A DNA stretch of 64,000 nt. It comes from Impatiens glandulifera (lineage: Eukaryota > Streptophyta > Magnoliopsida > Ericales > Balsaminaceae). Positions 12,825 through 24,159 of this stretch are shown here, piece after piece. The stretch lies in assembly GCF_907164915.1 (NCBI RefSeq), contig NC_061862.1, forward strand, positions 87,158,846 to 87,222,845, in the 5' to 3' direction. Each line of letters starts with the position of its first letter. Position 1 is the first letter of the stretch. Both the position numbers and the translations under genes were made by a program. Below the pieces are notes generated by a model. That model was not told where the DNA came from, did no database searches, and saw only the letters and a program-made list of their open reading frames with translations.

Positions 12825-13995
12825 ATGGATAGCGAGGAGGAAGATCCGTACTTGACGAAACATGCATCTGCTAAAAATAATTTGAACTTAAAATCTATCA
12901 TTTCTGAATTTCATTCACATGCAGAACATTATTTTGATAACTCTAAGTCTGTGGAAACTTTGAACAATGTTTTTAACAATGACGAAAAAACTTTTGATTA
13001 TATGCCTTCCGATGAAACATTTAAATCAGAAATGACATATGAGATGATGCATTATCTTGATAAACAATATGAGAATTTGTCCACCGCAGAAGAAATAATT
13101 GAAATAAATCTTAACACAGAAGAAGATCCTCAGATTATTTTAATCTGTAAAAGTTTAAATGATTTAGAACGAGAAAATCAAACTAAACTTTTAAAAGTGA
13201 ACAAAGATATTTTTGCATGGTCCTATACAGATATGCCAGGTATTGATCCAGAAATTATCCAACACCGTATATCACTTTACGAAGACGCAAAACTGGTGAA
13301 GTAGAAGTTTCGAAGAATGAAGGCAGACATCGTGGACAAGATCAAGGAGGAAGTTCAGAAACATCTCGACGCAGGATTCCTAGAAGTGGTAGATTACCCA
13401 AAGTGAATCGCCAATGTAGTCCCAGTCGCAAAGAAAAATGGAAAGATCCGAGTATGTGTAGACTATCGAGATCTCAACAAAGCAAGCCCTAAAGATAGTT
13501 TCCCACTACCACACATCGACGTGCTAGTGGATCATGCAGCATGCCATTAACTCCTATCATTCATGGACGGATTCTTAGGCTACAACCAAGTACTGATGGC
13601 TCCTAGAGACAAGGAGAAGACAACGTTCATCACAGAAGTCAGAACATTTTGTTATCGAGTCATGCCTTTCAGGCTGAAGAACGCAGAAGCAACGTATCAA
13701 CGAGCTGCCACGATGATTCTTGACGAGATGATCCACAAGGAGGTAGAAGTCTATGTTGACGATATGATTGTCAAATCAAAAGATCGAGAAGGGAACATCC
13801 AAAATCTTGACAAATTCTTACAACGCATCTGGAACTTCTAACTTAGGCTCAACCCAAAGAAGTGCACATTCAGAGTGACAACAAGAAAGATGCTAGACTT
13901 CTTGATCACACAAAGAGGAATTGAGGTTGATCCGAGCAAGATAGAAGCGGTCACGACAATGCCACCTCCATAAAGCGAGAAAGATGTGTGAGGAT
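12825..13995 (+). pseudogene. Tat-1 reverse transcriptase region, decayed
   Basis: Begins with an acidic linker, open from 12825 to 13301 (TDMPGIDPEIIQHRI near its end), that leads into RT. RT motifs are readable across stops: KKNGKIRVCVDYRDLNKA, LLSFMDGF, FCYRVMPFRLKNAEATYQR and the catalytic YVDDMIVKSKD. At least three in-frame stops occur (about 13303, 13403 and 13548), with further ones near 13838 and 13970. Glycine changes relative to Tat-2 (FGLKNAGATYQR there) also suggest decay. RT copies element RNA into DNA; this copy cannot encode it. The linker between gag and RT is where protease would be expected, but no DTG/DSG active site was seen. Confidence 0.85.
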
Positions 13996-14990
13996 TTCTA
14001 GGAAAGATCCAGTATATAAGTCGATTCATAAACAAGTTGACTATGACATGTGATCCTTTGTTTAAACTTTTAAGGAAAAATGAAAGATTCGTCTGGAATG
14101 ACGCTTGTTAGAACGCATTCGAGAAGATAAAGGAATACCTCAAGAATCCTCATATTCTAATGCCACCAAGACCAGGCGTACCACTAATCATATACTTAAC
14201 AGTCACGAAAAACGCAATGGGTAGTCTACTAGCCCAAGAAAATGAGGAAAAGTTGGAAGTCGCAATCTACTACATGAGTAAGCGCGTGACATGATACAAA
14301 CTTAATTACTCGCCAGTAGAAAATTGTGTTGGACCCTAGCTTGGGTCACTAAGAGGCTAAGGCATTACATGCAAGCCCACACAATCAAGTTAGTATCAAG
14401 ACTCTATCCAATTCGTCATTTATTCCAGAAAACGCTTTTGTCACCAAGATTAGCTAAGTGGATGATGATGATATCAGAGTATGACATCGAGAACACAGTT
14501 CAGAAATCTATCAAGGGAAGCATTGTAGTAGATTTTCTCGCAGACCAACCAATCGAAGTTGAAGACCACGAGGATTTAGCATTCCTAGACGATGAAATGA
14601 TGACTATCAATCCTACAACCCAGAGGATACTATTCGATGGAGCTTCAGGCAAACAAGGCTATGGCATCAGAATACTACTCATCGATCATGTGGGTACATA
14701 TAACCCAATCTCAGTCAAGCTCGAATATCAAGTGACGAACAATGAAGCAGAGTATGAAGCATGCATCTCTAGCTTGAAGATTGCTCACGAAAAAGGAGCG
14801 AGACGTCTAGAAGTAGTAGGAGACTCAAACTTAGTCATTTCACAAGCTAATGGTGAATGTAAATTCAAATGAGAGAACCTCAAACCCTACCATCAACACT
14901 TATCGACTCTAATGGAAAAGTTTGAACATTTAACATTCACACATGCTCCGAGAAGTCAGAATCGATTCGCAGACGCTTTGGCCACGTTAG
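13996..14990 (+). pseudogene. Tat-1 RNase H and second RNase H-like domain, decayed
   Basis: The RT connection and first RNase H read as FLGKIQYISRFI, FEKIKEYLKNPHILMPP and YKLNYSPVEN, then frame-shift near 14325. An open segment from 14324 to 14872 continues with HYMQAHTIKLVSR and PRLAKWMMMISEYDIE, then the second RNase H-like domain (ILFDGASGKQGYGI, TNNEAEYEACISSLKIAHE, EVVGDSNLVISQANGE). Two RNase H domains in tandem before integrase is a hallmark of the Tat lineage. The D-E-D type acidic residues of the second domain are visible although the frame is broken. Confidence 0.82.
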
Positions 14991-15205
14991 CAGCCATGAT
15001 GCAAATCTCGAAAGGAATCAAAATCAAGACTTTGAAGTTTCGGTAGAAACAGAAACGAGACTTTGAGAAGAGGGCGATTTCCAAAACCGAAGTGGCGCCT
15101 AAACCTTGGTTCGAACCACTATAGAAGTATGTTGAGCATGGAGAGTATCCTTCACACTTCCAGAAGAAAGAGAGGAGAACTCTACGCCAATACGCAACCA
15201 ACTAT

Positions 15206-16344
15206 GTGCTACTCGCAGGAAAGCTATATCGACGCTCCTTTGACGGTCAGAACATGCTATGCATCGACCAACCTCAAGCATCACAGATCATGGAAGAAGT
15301 ACACGCAGAAACATATGGCCCACACATGAACGGATCAACACTTGCTAAGAAGATTCTTCGCTTTGGCTATTACTGGCAAAACATGGAACAAAAATGTGTA
15401 GAATATGTTAAGAAGTGTCATCAATGTCAAGTTTACGCGAACTTGAAGCACACCCCAGTATCTCTACTATACAACATGACTTCACCATGGCCATTCTCGA
15501 CATGAGGAATAGATATCATCAAAAAATCTATCCTCACACTTCAAACGGGCACGAATTCATCCTTGTAGCTATCGACTATTTCACAAAGTGGGTTGAATCT
15601 CAATCATACAAGGTGCTCAAGTCATCATATGTTGTCAAGTTCATACGCAACAACATCATTGAACGCTACAGAGTCCCTCATGCCTTGATCTTAGACAACG
15701 GTGGCCACTTCAGAGGAGAAACTCAAAGTACTGGATGAATACAATTTGAACACCACAAGTCCTCACCTTATCGTCCTCAAACGAACGGCGCAGTAGAAGA
15801 ATCCAACAAGAACATCATCACTATCATATGGAAAATGACTCAGACATACAAGAATTGGCACGAGAAGTTTCCATACGCCCTATGGGGATACAGAACGACC
15901 ATTCGAACATCAACAGGAGAAACACCATTCGCAATTGTCTACGGAATGAATGCAGTGCAACCTATCAAAGTTAAAGTCCCTACTCTAAGAGTTTTACTCG
16001 AGACACAAGTAGTGGAGGAAGATTGGTGTAAGTCACGGTACAATCAGTTAATTCTTATGGAAGATAAGAGGTTAGACGCGTTATGTCACATGCAAGCATA
16101 CCAAAGAAGAATGACTAGAGGTTTCAATAAGAAGGTGAAACCTAGAAACATTCAAAAAGGTGATCTAGTCTTAAAGAAGAACTTACGGATACTATACCCT
16201 AAAGGAAAATTCCAAACACCATGGGAAGGACCCTACCTCGTCAAGAAGGTGTTTTCAGGTGGCGCCACGAGATTGACCACTTTGGATGGAGAAGAACTCT
16301 CAGCAGCCTTCAATGCCGACATGCTCAAAAGATACTTCGCCTAA
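15206..16344 (+). pseudogene. Tat-1 integrase, decayed
   Basis: The zinc-binding HHCC region is readable (HAETYGPHMNGSTLAKK then CVEYVKKCHQCQ). The catalytic core follows: VAIDYFTKWVE (first Asp), LILDNGGHF (second Asp), then SPYRPQTNG (in broken frame) and VEESN (Glu). Breaks occur at a stop near 15503 and at a frameshift near 15720-15740. The C-terminal part is open from 15835 to 16344 (WGYRTTIRTSTGETPF, KGDLVLKKNLR, FQTPWEGPYLVKKVFSGGA). Integrase inserts the element cDNA into the genome. Tat-2 has the same protein with fewer breaks up to its truncation at 31387. Confidence 0.87.
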
Positions 16345-16370
16345 AGCATGTTTGACAAAGTTCATATAAA

Positions 16371-17275
16371 CCAAAGTTCATAACTTCACAAGTTGTGAAC
16401 TACGTCAGACCTGATCTCTCTCGAGAGAGTACGTAGACAACCCATTCAAGGTGCGGTCACCACTATCAATTAACGACAAAAGTTGATAGAAATTTTGTAT
16501 TACATACACATTACATATAACCAAAGTTCATAACTTCATAAGTTGTAAACTACGTAAGACCTGATCTCTCTCGAGAGTACGTAAGCAACCCATTCAGGGT
16601 GCGGTCACCACTATCAATTATTGAAAGAAGTTGATAGACATTTCATTTCGCATTACATGCATTCATTTACATACACCAAAGTTCATAACTCACAAGTTGT
16701 GAACTACGTGAGACCTAATCTCTCTTGAGAGTACGTAGGCAACCCATTTAGGGTGCGGTCACCACTATCAATTATCGAAAGAAGTTGATAGACATTTTCT
16801 ATTACATGCATTCATTACATACACTAAAGTTCATAACTCACAATTTGTGAACTACGTGAGACTTGATCTCTCTCGAGAGTACGTAGGCAACCCATCAAGG
16901 TTGCAGTCACCACTATCAATTATCGAAAGAAGTTGATAGACATTTTCCATTACATGCATTCATTACATACACTGAAGTTCATAACTAATAAGTTGTGAAC
17001 TACGTGAGACCTGATCTCTCTCAAGAGTACGTAGGCAACCCATCTAGGGTGCGGTCACCACTATCAATTATCGAAAGAAGTTTATAGACATTTTCCATTA
17101 CATGCATTCATTACATACACTGAAGTTCATAATTCAAAAGTTGTGAACTACGTGAGACCTGATCTCTCTCGAGAGTACGTAGGCAACCCATCTAGGGTGC
17201 GGTCACCATTGTCAATTATCGAAAGAAGTTAATAGACATTTCATTTCACATCACATCGCATACATTCATTGCATA
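16371..17275 (+). repeat. About 150-bp tandem repeat x6 in the Tat-1 3' region
   Basis: Six copies start near 16371, 16521, 16676, 16823, 16973 and 17120, so the period is 147-155 bp. Each contains GAACTACGT, a CTCTCTCGAGAG palindrome, TACGTAGGCAACCC and GGTGCGGTCACC, followed by CACTATCAATTA and a variable AT spacer. This is the first of three unrelated tandem arrays between the integrase stop and the 3' LTR. Ogre/Tat 3' regions are known sources of new satellite repeats. Confidence 0.92.
16394..17208 (+). ncRNA. Candidate structured RNA motif, type A, six copies
   Basis: One copy per 150-bp repeat: about 16394, 16544, 16699, 16847, 16994 and 17143, each about 65 bases. The outer arms CTACGT and ACGTAG are complementary and enclose the CTCT/AGAG inner stem. 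A second stem, ACCC with GGGT around ATCTA, follows at once. Variants B, C and D elsewhere keep the pairing with different bases. Transcription and function are inferred, not shown. Confidence 0.45.
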
Positions 17276-17332
17276 TACATTAAAAAGGGAGTTGATCACA
17301 CTCTGAATTGACTCATAAACCAAAAACTTCTA

Positions 17333-18100
17333 GTCAATACTAGGGGCATTTTTATTAAAATAAAAATGACCACAAGATCCTCACAGAGTCCCACTTGAGA
17401 AAATATAACGCCCAAAGCTAAAGTATTTTTCTCTTTGACTTAGGATCTCAACGTTTTCACAAGAATTCAAACAAACATTTTTCACAAACAACGTGCATGG
17501 AACTACGTTGGACCTGAATTCCCCTAGCTATGGGATACGTATGCAGCTTGTATGAGCCCGGTTCTAAACATTTTCAAAAATCAAACCCCTATATCAATAC
17601 TAGGGGCATTTTTTTTAAAGTGAGCACGAGATCCTCACAGAGTCCCAGTTGAGAAAATATAACGCCCAAAGCAAAAGTATTTTTCTCTTCGACTGATGAT
17701 CTCAAAAGATTTTCAAAACATTCACACATACACAAACAATTTTCACAAGCATGTGCATGGAACTACGTTGGACCTGAATTCCCCTAGCTATGGGATACGT
17801 AGGCAGCTTGTATGAGCCCGGTCCTAAACATTTTCAAAAATCAAACCCTGTATCGACACTAAGGGCACTTTATGAAAATGAAATGATTGAAAGATCCTCA
17901 CATAGTTAGCTTAAATGAGTAAATATAACGTCTAACACATGGCTAAAGCACTTTATTCTCTAAAATCTTAGGATCTTAAAATATTTTCATCTTAAGTCAA
18001 TTGTAACTCGAACAAATACTTAAACAACCTCCCCAGCTTAAGTCAATTGCCACTCCAGCAGACACTTAAGAAAATTCCACAATTCAAGTCAATTGCAACT
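17333..18100 (+). repeat. About 260-bp tandem repeat, two full copies plus a third decayed copy
   Basis: Copies start at about 17333, 17593 and 17852, each opening with TCAATACTAGGGGCATTT or a variant. They continue with AGATCCTCACAGAGTCCCA and ATATAACGCCCAAAGC. The first two hold GGAACTACGTTGGACCTGAA and the type B hairpin. The third is truncated and diverged. Confidence 0.85.
17499..17822 (+). ncRNA. Candidate structured RNA motif, type B, two copies
   Basis: Copies at about 17499-17566 and 17759-17822. The outer arms are again CTACGT and ACGTA(G/T). The inner stem is TCCC with GGGA around CTAGCTAT. The second stem is GCT with AGC around TGTATG, ending CCCGGTCC. Sequence differs from type A but the fold is the same. 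Confidence 0.45.
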
Positions 18101-19265
18101 CCAGCAAAAACCTAAGAAATCAACCTCAACAAAATGCGGAATCACGATCTATCCGTGATAAAATTTTGGAACTACGTTCGGACCTGATTTCTCCTTTTAT
18201 AAGAATACGTATGCAACTTTTCACAAGTACAATCCCAAATCCCCAACAAGACAAATCTTGAGATAGGAAAAAATACATCCCCATAGAGTTCAAGCCAACG
18301 AGAAATTGGTATCACAAATCTATCCAAAACAATCAAACCCCTTGTGTCGAAACTAGGGGCATTTGTGGAAGATAAAACAAGATAGAACCCTTGAATTTTT
18401 CTAGTGCCAAGCGAATTGATGAGCGAGTGCAAGAAATAAGTAGGGATGCGGGAAAATACGTTTCTCCCTAATGGATGTCTCTTGACGAACTAATGTAACT
18501 GGTAGGATCCGAGTAAAGCGCTTCGCAAACAGATCTACCTCGAGCCTAGACGAAAGCTTAAACTACTAATGTTTAAGAGGGAGCTCATAAAAAATGAATG
18601 CCCAAACTCGGAACCATGTCATCAACAAAGGCGATGTCTCATCTCAATTGGAGGTCAAGTGCCAAAGATCTAAGACTTCAAGAAAAGTAAAATCAATTAA
18701 ACAAAGACTGTGGTGGTTGAGATATGAAATACAATACTGTTGTTTATTTAGATTCTATCTAATTTCTAAGAAAGAACAAAGTGTTTGAATCTATCAGATA
18801 CACCCCGGTCACTAAGAAAAGAGGCCGAAAAAATAGAACAATACTCATGGAGGTTGAGATATTGAAATTACCATTTGTTGTTCATTTAGACTCTTGTCTA
18901 AATTGCCAATGCAAGAACAAGAATGTACTGATTCTATTAAATATACCCTGAGTATAAAAAGAGCCCAAGGCCTTATAATTTGAGGCAAATTGACCTCCGA
19001 ATTTAAGAAACGAGATTCAACCTCATGATGCATGGTTGAAAGATTAAGCATTCGAGCGAACAAATCCCTCGAAAAACTCATGGAAAACGTCTAGGAGAAA
19101 GACAAGTCCCTAAAAGTGACAGCATGAATCTCAAAGAACGTCGGTTACATGTAGTTTCCTCTCGACACACTCTAAGGAAGAAAGTATAGAACCGATTCTT
19201 GAAAGTATTTCAAGACTGTTGAAAAGACGCTAGTGCCTTGAAAATTAAGGAAGTCTAACTTTGAA
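18101..19265 (+). other. Tat-1 3' region between arrays
   Basis: Noncoding. It holds a type C copy of the hairpin motif at about 18168-18236 (inner stem TTCT/AGAA, second stem ACTT/AAGT) and a polypurine-like AACTAGGGGCATTT near 18353. A diverged direct repeat of about 190 bases is also present (GTTGAGATATGAAAT near 18717, GTTGAGATATTGAAAT near 18852). I see no supported gene. Confidence 0.6.
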
Positions 19266-20400
19266 CTTAAATCACTAAACAGAGTTGTGATTAAAAAGTG
19301 TTTCTCTAAACTGACTAGCGATACTTAGATTTATAATAATCACTAAGCAGAATTGTGATTAAAAAGTATTTCGCTAAACTAACCAGTGAGACTTAAATAT
19401 ATATGATCACTAAGTAGAATTGTGATTAAATAAGTATTTCGCTAAACTAACCACCGATACTTAGATTTATAATAATCACTAAGCAGAATTGTGATTAAAT
19501 AGTATTTCGCTAAACTGACCAGCGATACTTAAATCTATATAATCACTAAGCAGAATTGTGATTAAATAGTATTTCTCTAAACTGACCAGCAATACTTGGA
19601 TTTATATAATCACTAAGCAGAATTGTGATTAAATATTATTTCGTTAAACTAACCAGCGATACTTAGATTTATATAATCACTAAGCAGAATTGTGATTAAA
19701 TAGTATTTCGCTAAACTGACCAGCGATACTTAGATTTATATAATCACTAAGCAGAATTGTGATTAAATAGTATTTCGCTAAACTGATCAGCGACACTTAA
19801 ATTTATATAATCACTAAGCAGAATTGTAATTAAATAGTATTTCGCTAAACTGACCAGCGATACTTAGATTTATATAATCACTAAGTAGAATTGTGATTAA
19901 ATAGTATTTCGCTAAACTGACCAGCGACACTTAAATCTATATAATCACTAATCATAATTATGATTATATATTATTTCGCTAAACTGACCAGCAGTACTTA
20001 AATCTATAATAATCACTAACCAGAATTGTGATTAAATAAGTATTTCGCTAAACTGACCAGCGAAACTTAAATCTATATAATCACTAAGTAGAATTGTGAT
20101 TAAATAAGTATTTTGCTAAACTGACCAGCGAAACTTAGATCTATAATAATCACTAAGTAGAGTTGTGATTATATAGTATTTCGCTAAATTGATCAGCAAT
20201 ACTTAAATCTATAATAATCACTAAGCTGAGTTGTGATTATATAGTATTTCGCTAAACTGACCAGCGATACTTAAATATATAATAATCACTAAGTGGAGTT
20301 GTGGTTAGAATAATCATTAAGATTTGTTCGCTACATGTGAAAAGCGAGACAAACATAATCACTAAACAGAGTTGTGATTAAAATGATTATTATATTGCTC
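19266..20400 (+). repeat. About 68-bp tandem repeat, roughly 17 copies, in the Tat-1 3' region
   Basis: The unit runs AATCACTAAGCAGAATTG, TGATTAAATAGTATTTCGC, TAAACTGACCAGCGATACTT, then an AT spacer. Starts fall every 64-73 bases from about 19266 to 20358. Within each unit CACTAAGCAGAATTGTG can fold on itself and GCTAAACTGACCAGC is an imperfect hairpin. The array looks like a young satellite seed inside a retrotransposon. Confidence 0.93.
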
Positions 20401-20768
20401 AATGATAAGAGTAATAAAAAAACACAATCAGCAAACTAAGTCAAGATGTGTAATCATGTACAATCCAAAGACTAGGCGAGGTGTGTAGAAATATTCTCAA
20501 AACCACCAGGCTCGATCTACACAATTGATAAATCAGGAGCGATGTATATTCTAAACAAAGGTGAATCGTCAACGAGTGGATGATAAAACGACTTTGAAGA
20601 ATGAAGGGTAAATTACACAGGTCTCCCGAGAGACTCGTCAAATTTATTCTTTTTTCATTCAAAGGATCCGAAATAAACTATAAGTTGGGTGTTTTCAAAA
20701 TGCAATGCTTATTTTCAAGCTTGGACATGTATTTTTCTAAAACTGAGTGTTTCCTACAAATTTTGTTC
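20401..20768 (+). other. Last part of the Tat-1 3' region
   Basis: Unique noncoding sequence between the 68-bp array and the polypurine tract. Nothing recognised. Confidence 0.5.
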
Positions 20769-20781
20769 AAGAGGGGCATTC
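20769..20781 (+). other. Polypurine tract of Tat-1
   Basis: AAGAGGGGCATTC directly abuts the 3' LTR start TGTAGACAC. It should prime plus-strand DNA synthesis. Similar AGGGGCAT words occur upstream near 17340, 17600 and 18357. Confidence 0.75.
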
Positions 20782-22905
20782 TGTAGACACTCATTTTTCA
20801 CCCCTCCAATTTTATAGTTTATGCTTTTATTAAATCTGAGTCTATAAAATATTTTGAATTCATTCACGGGCTCATTGCACGATTATTTTAAAGACGATTA
20901 TTTTTAGAATAATTGAGTTTTGAAAATAATTGATTTTGGATTCTTAATAAGTTAAGGTAGTAATTTATCTTTGTTACAACACTTAGGGAAGTTATTATAC
21001 TTAGAATATTTAGGGTTTTATTTAATTAATTACCTTGATTATTTAAAATATATATTTTATGAAATATGTTTTAACGTTTTTATAAAAGTTTGTTAGATTA
21101 GTTTGTTAGATTAGATTTTTCAATTTAATTAATTGACTTAATTAGTTAGCATTTTATTATAATTAGAATTATTCATTCGAAATAGGAATAATTAATAATA
21201 ATAAAATTAATTTCTTTAATTGCTTGTTTTAATTATATTTCTTTTATATGATAAAGGGAAATTGGTCAATACAAGATCCACATGCAATATCTAGACCAGA
21301 TTTGTGAATAGGGCCAAGAAGATCCAAATCAAAGGCAAGTCAACCCGAAGTAAGGCCAAGGAAAGGATCCAATTGAGGGATCCGACCGATGACCCGACTA
21401 ATGGACCGACCCATGCCCAAGATCCGCCCCATGAAATCAAATGCTAAAAATGAATTAGGTGAAGGCAACGGTCACCTTCTTGATGGTGTCAGTCAAAAAT
21501 CTTGAAATGTCGATCCTATCATGTGCGGTAAAAGAAAGAAAAGGAAGATTCAAAAAAAAGGGAAGAAATTGCAAGAAAGAAAGTTTCAACCGTGTGTGGA
21601 AGAAAAGATTGAAGGCCTGGTCATTTTTTTTATTAAAAACTAAAATGACCAAGTATTATATCATTATTATTAAAAGCTTAAATCCTATTGGATATTACTT
21701 GACATTTAGTGACATGTCAAGTGGAGATTGATCAATTTTTTAAAGCATTTGTATATGTTTAAAAGAGAAATCTCATTCCAATGGTCAAGTGTGTTAATTG
21801 GGCCTTTGGGCCCTAGGGTTTCATAACTATACCTATAAATACTCTTCTTAACACCCTAGCAAAGGGTTCTTTTCTCTCTCTTTTCATATTTCACATGACC
21901 TTCATCTTCTTTTCAAAACCCCACATTTTAATATTCAAGTGCCTTTAGGCTGCCCCTTTGAAATAAAAGAGTTCATCCACTTGAGTCAATAAAGCAACCA
22001 TCTTTGTAATAAGCTTCTTGACTTCACCTTTAGTTTTTGTCTTCATATAATAAGATTGCTTTTGGTTTTTCTATTATATAATATGATTGTATGTATAATT
22101 ATTAGCTAATTAGGTTTTTAACTTTATGTATGATTTATGTAAACATTAATAACATATTTAACATGTAAATAAAATAAAATATAACTAAAAAAACAGAAAG
22201 TTTAATGTAAATAAGAGGTTAAAAAAATGTTTTCTTTGTACAGTTTTATTATTATTATTATTTGAATAATTAGATCTATGATGTTGAATTATATATTAGT
22301 AAACTTTTATAAAACTTTAAGGGCCATTTGAATTTGAAGAACCCTAAGTAAAAAAAAACAATTTGTTTTCTTTGTACAATTTTATTTGCTTTAGTTTTCT
22401 TTTGTCTTTCTTTATTTTATTTTATTTTATTTTTTTTGTATCTCATGCAAACCCTTTAAATGATTAAAATGGAAAAAGTCTAAAATGTAAAGCGTAAGAA
22501 ATTTTAAAAAATGCCAAAATTAATTAGTAGAGACCTTAGGGGCTTTGTGGGACATAGCGTCTAAAAAACTCTTTCCCACATGTAACCAAACGCCGAACTC
22601 ACATCTCTTAATTTTCTAATTTTTGAAATTAGGTGGCGACTCTATAGTCGTGAGGTTAATTAATATTGAAAAATAGTTAAAAAAAAGGTCTATGACATAC
22701 TTCCCATTAAAAAACTCCCAATTTTTCCTAGATTCGACGGGAATGTAAGATATGGAGTTGTTTATAAAGCCTCATTTTTAAAACTTCAATTTTTTTCAAA
22801 CATTAAAATTAATTCCCCTCACGTTTTCAAAAAATAATTTTTTTTAAAGAGTGTCCCATAATTTTTAAACTAGTCGATCAAATTTTTTTTTAAAAATCGA
22901 TCACA
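20782..22905 (+). repeat. 3' LTR of Tat-1
   Basis: About 2.12 kb, starting TGTAGACACTC and ending ATCGATCACA, followed directly by the CACTC target duplication. It carries the same TATAAATA box at 21834-21841 as the 5' copy. It differs from the 5' LTR by scattered substitutions and small indels, for example an insertion near 22285-22320. Confidence 0.93.
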
Positions 22906-22910
22906 CACTC

Positions 22911-23828
22911 AACAAAATATTTTACAACACAATATTTCTAAATTTCTTTTAGGAGTTTTTATTCTAAGGATATCTAAATAGGGATCGCCTGTTAGAGTTG
23001 TCCTCTAAAATCTCCTCATGTTCGGTATCTGAAAAAAGCCCCCTCAGTGTGTTTTTATGATCTATTTTTTTTAAGTTTAGCGAATCCCCCATGTATTGTC
23101 AAAATCTTTCCCCCTAACCCAACACATGAGAGGCCAGTCCTACTTTAGGGATTTCCTCAGAAAAACTTGCCAAAACGCATTGGTCAAAAGCATGGCCAGG
23201 TTCCTGATTTCGAGTTACCACCTTGGAAAAAATTTGATTGGAACGATTTCTACGATAGCAGATCTGAAGCTTTCTGCATTTTTGCTCTTGACAACACCGC
23301 GTAGGGAAAAAACAACATCTTATAGAGAATTAGAGGCACAATCCTCTAGGTGGTCCTTCGGTCGTGTGGATGAATTGAAAATTTACTAGTCTTTTCCTTG
23401 AGGGTTCTTCGTCGCCTCTCTACCTGAAATCGTCAAAGGAAGAAACTCTCAAGTTTTCTCTCTCTTTTAGATCTCTAGAGGAAGGTATGGGAAAATACAC
23501 ACTCATGTCTAATCATTTTGGGAAGGCCTTTGTTGGGTCTTAACGCTTGACACGTCTATGCCTTGTTTGATTTGACAATTTGGGGTCTGGGTATTGTTGT
23601 ACCAGACCTTATTTTTTATGTACAGTCTTCCTCTTTTTTTCTTTTACCTGCAAAACACATCAAAAAAATTAATTAAAAAATATATTATTTATTTTAAATC
23701 CATTTTAAATTGTTTGATTCATTTACCTAGTTAACATAATATCACAAGATTGTACAGTAACATCAATTTGGATATTCATATTAGTGTAAATTAGATAACA
23801 TATATGTCCATATAATACACACAAATAT
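22911..23828. other. Insertion-site DNA right of Tat-1, nothing recognised
   Basis: Less AT-rich from about 22980 to 23560, with a 97-codon plus-strand open frame (23096-23389) that matches no family I know. It could be an old decayed repeat. No splice-supported gene is visible. Confidence 0.4.
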
Positions 23829-24060
23829 TGTTGGGTGTGAATGTGATTGGAGTTTGGAGTTTGGCTCAATCACTCTTGTTTATCGTTTTCGAAACACTAC
23901 AACCTCACATCAAGGAGGTAACACTTTCTTTAGCATCCAACACCACTAGAAGCTTGACCTAACCCCTCTCACAAAGAGAGTAGTACATTTTTTCTTATTG
24001 TGTCCAATAAGTGGGTTACTAGTTATTGAGCTATAGTGTTGGGCCAACAAATACTCAACA
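23829..24060 (-). repeat. Small copia-type LTR, minus orientation
   Basis: 232 bases bounded by TGTTGGGTG and CTCAACA, the inverted TG...CA ends of an LTR. On the minus strand the start TGTTGAGTATTTG is preceded by a polypurine-like GGCCAAATGTGGAGATTG (24061-24078). This is therefore the 3' LTR of a minus-oriented element whose body would lie to the right. No copia protein remains there, only the 39-bp minisatellite. Confidence 0.6.
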
Positions 24061-24159
24061 ATCTCCACATTTGGCCAAAAACAGTGCAAAACACAATCAC
24101 AGAATCGCATGATACATCATCGTCAATTTATTACCATTGAGGCAATAAAGAGAATACCC

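Larger units (their letters stand above)
9155..22905 (+). mobile_element. Ty3/gypsy Tat-lineage LTR retrotransposon, full structure (Tat-1)
   Basis: A 13.75-kb element bounded by LTRs (9155-11248 and 20782-22905) and by a perfect 5-bp target duplication, CACTC, at 9150-9154 and 22906-22910. The order is 5' LTR, PBS, leader, gag remnant, RT, RNase H, a second RNase H-like domain, integrase, a 4.4-kb repeat-rich 3' region, polypurine tract, 3' LTR. The second RNase H-like domain before integrase and the long 3' noncoding region are features of Tat/Ogre-type elements. Most of gag and protease is missing, and pol carries stops and frameshifts, so the copy is dead. By eye I count about a dozen differences in the first 175 LTR bases, so the insertion is not recent. 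Confidence 0.93.

Noticed and set aside
16371..17275. tRNA-like genes in the GGTGCGGTCACC-containing repeats
   Set aside because: The CGGTC and GTAGGCAACC words recall tRNA arms, but no cloverleaf with an acceptor stem can be drawn; two simple hairpins fit better.
19266..20400. CRISPR-like regularly spaced repeats
   Set aside because: The units are head-to-tail with no unique spacers, the genome is a plant, and the array lies in a retrotransposon 3' region.
23096..23389. 97-codon plus-strand frame as a possible gene
   Set aside because: No recognisable domain, start context or neighbouring exons; kept only as unassigned DNA.
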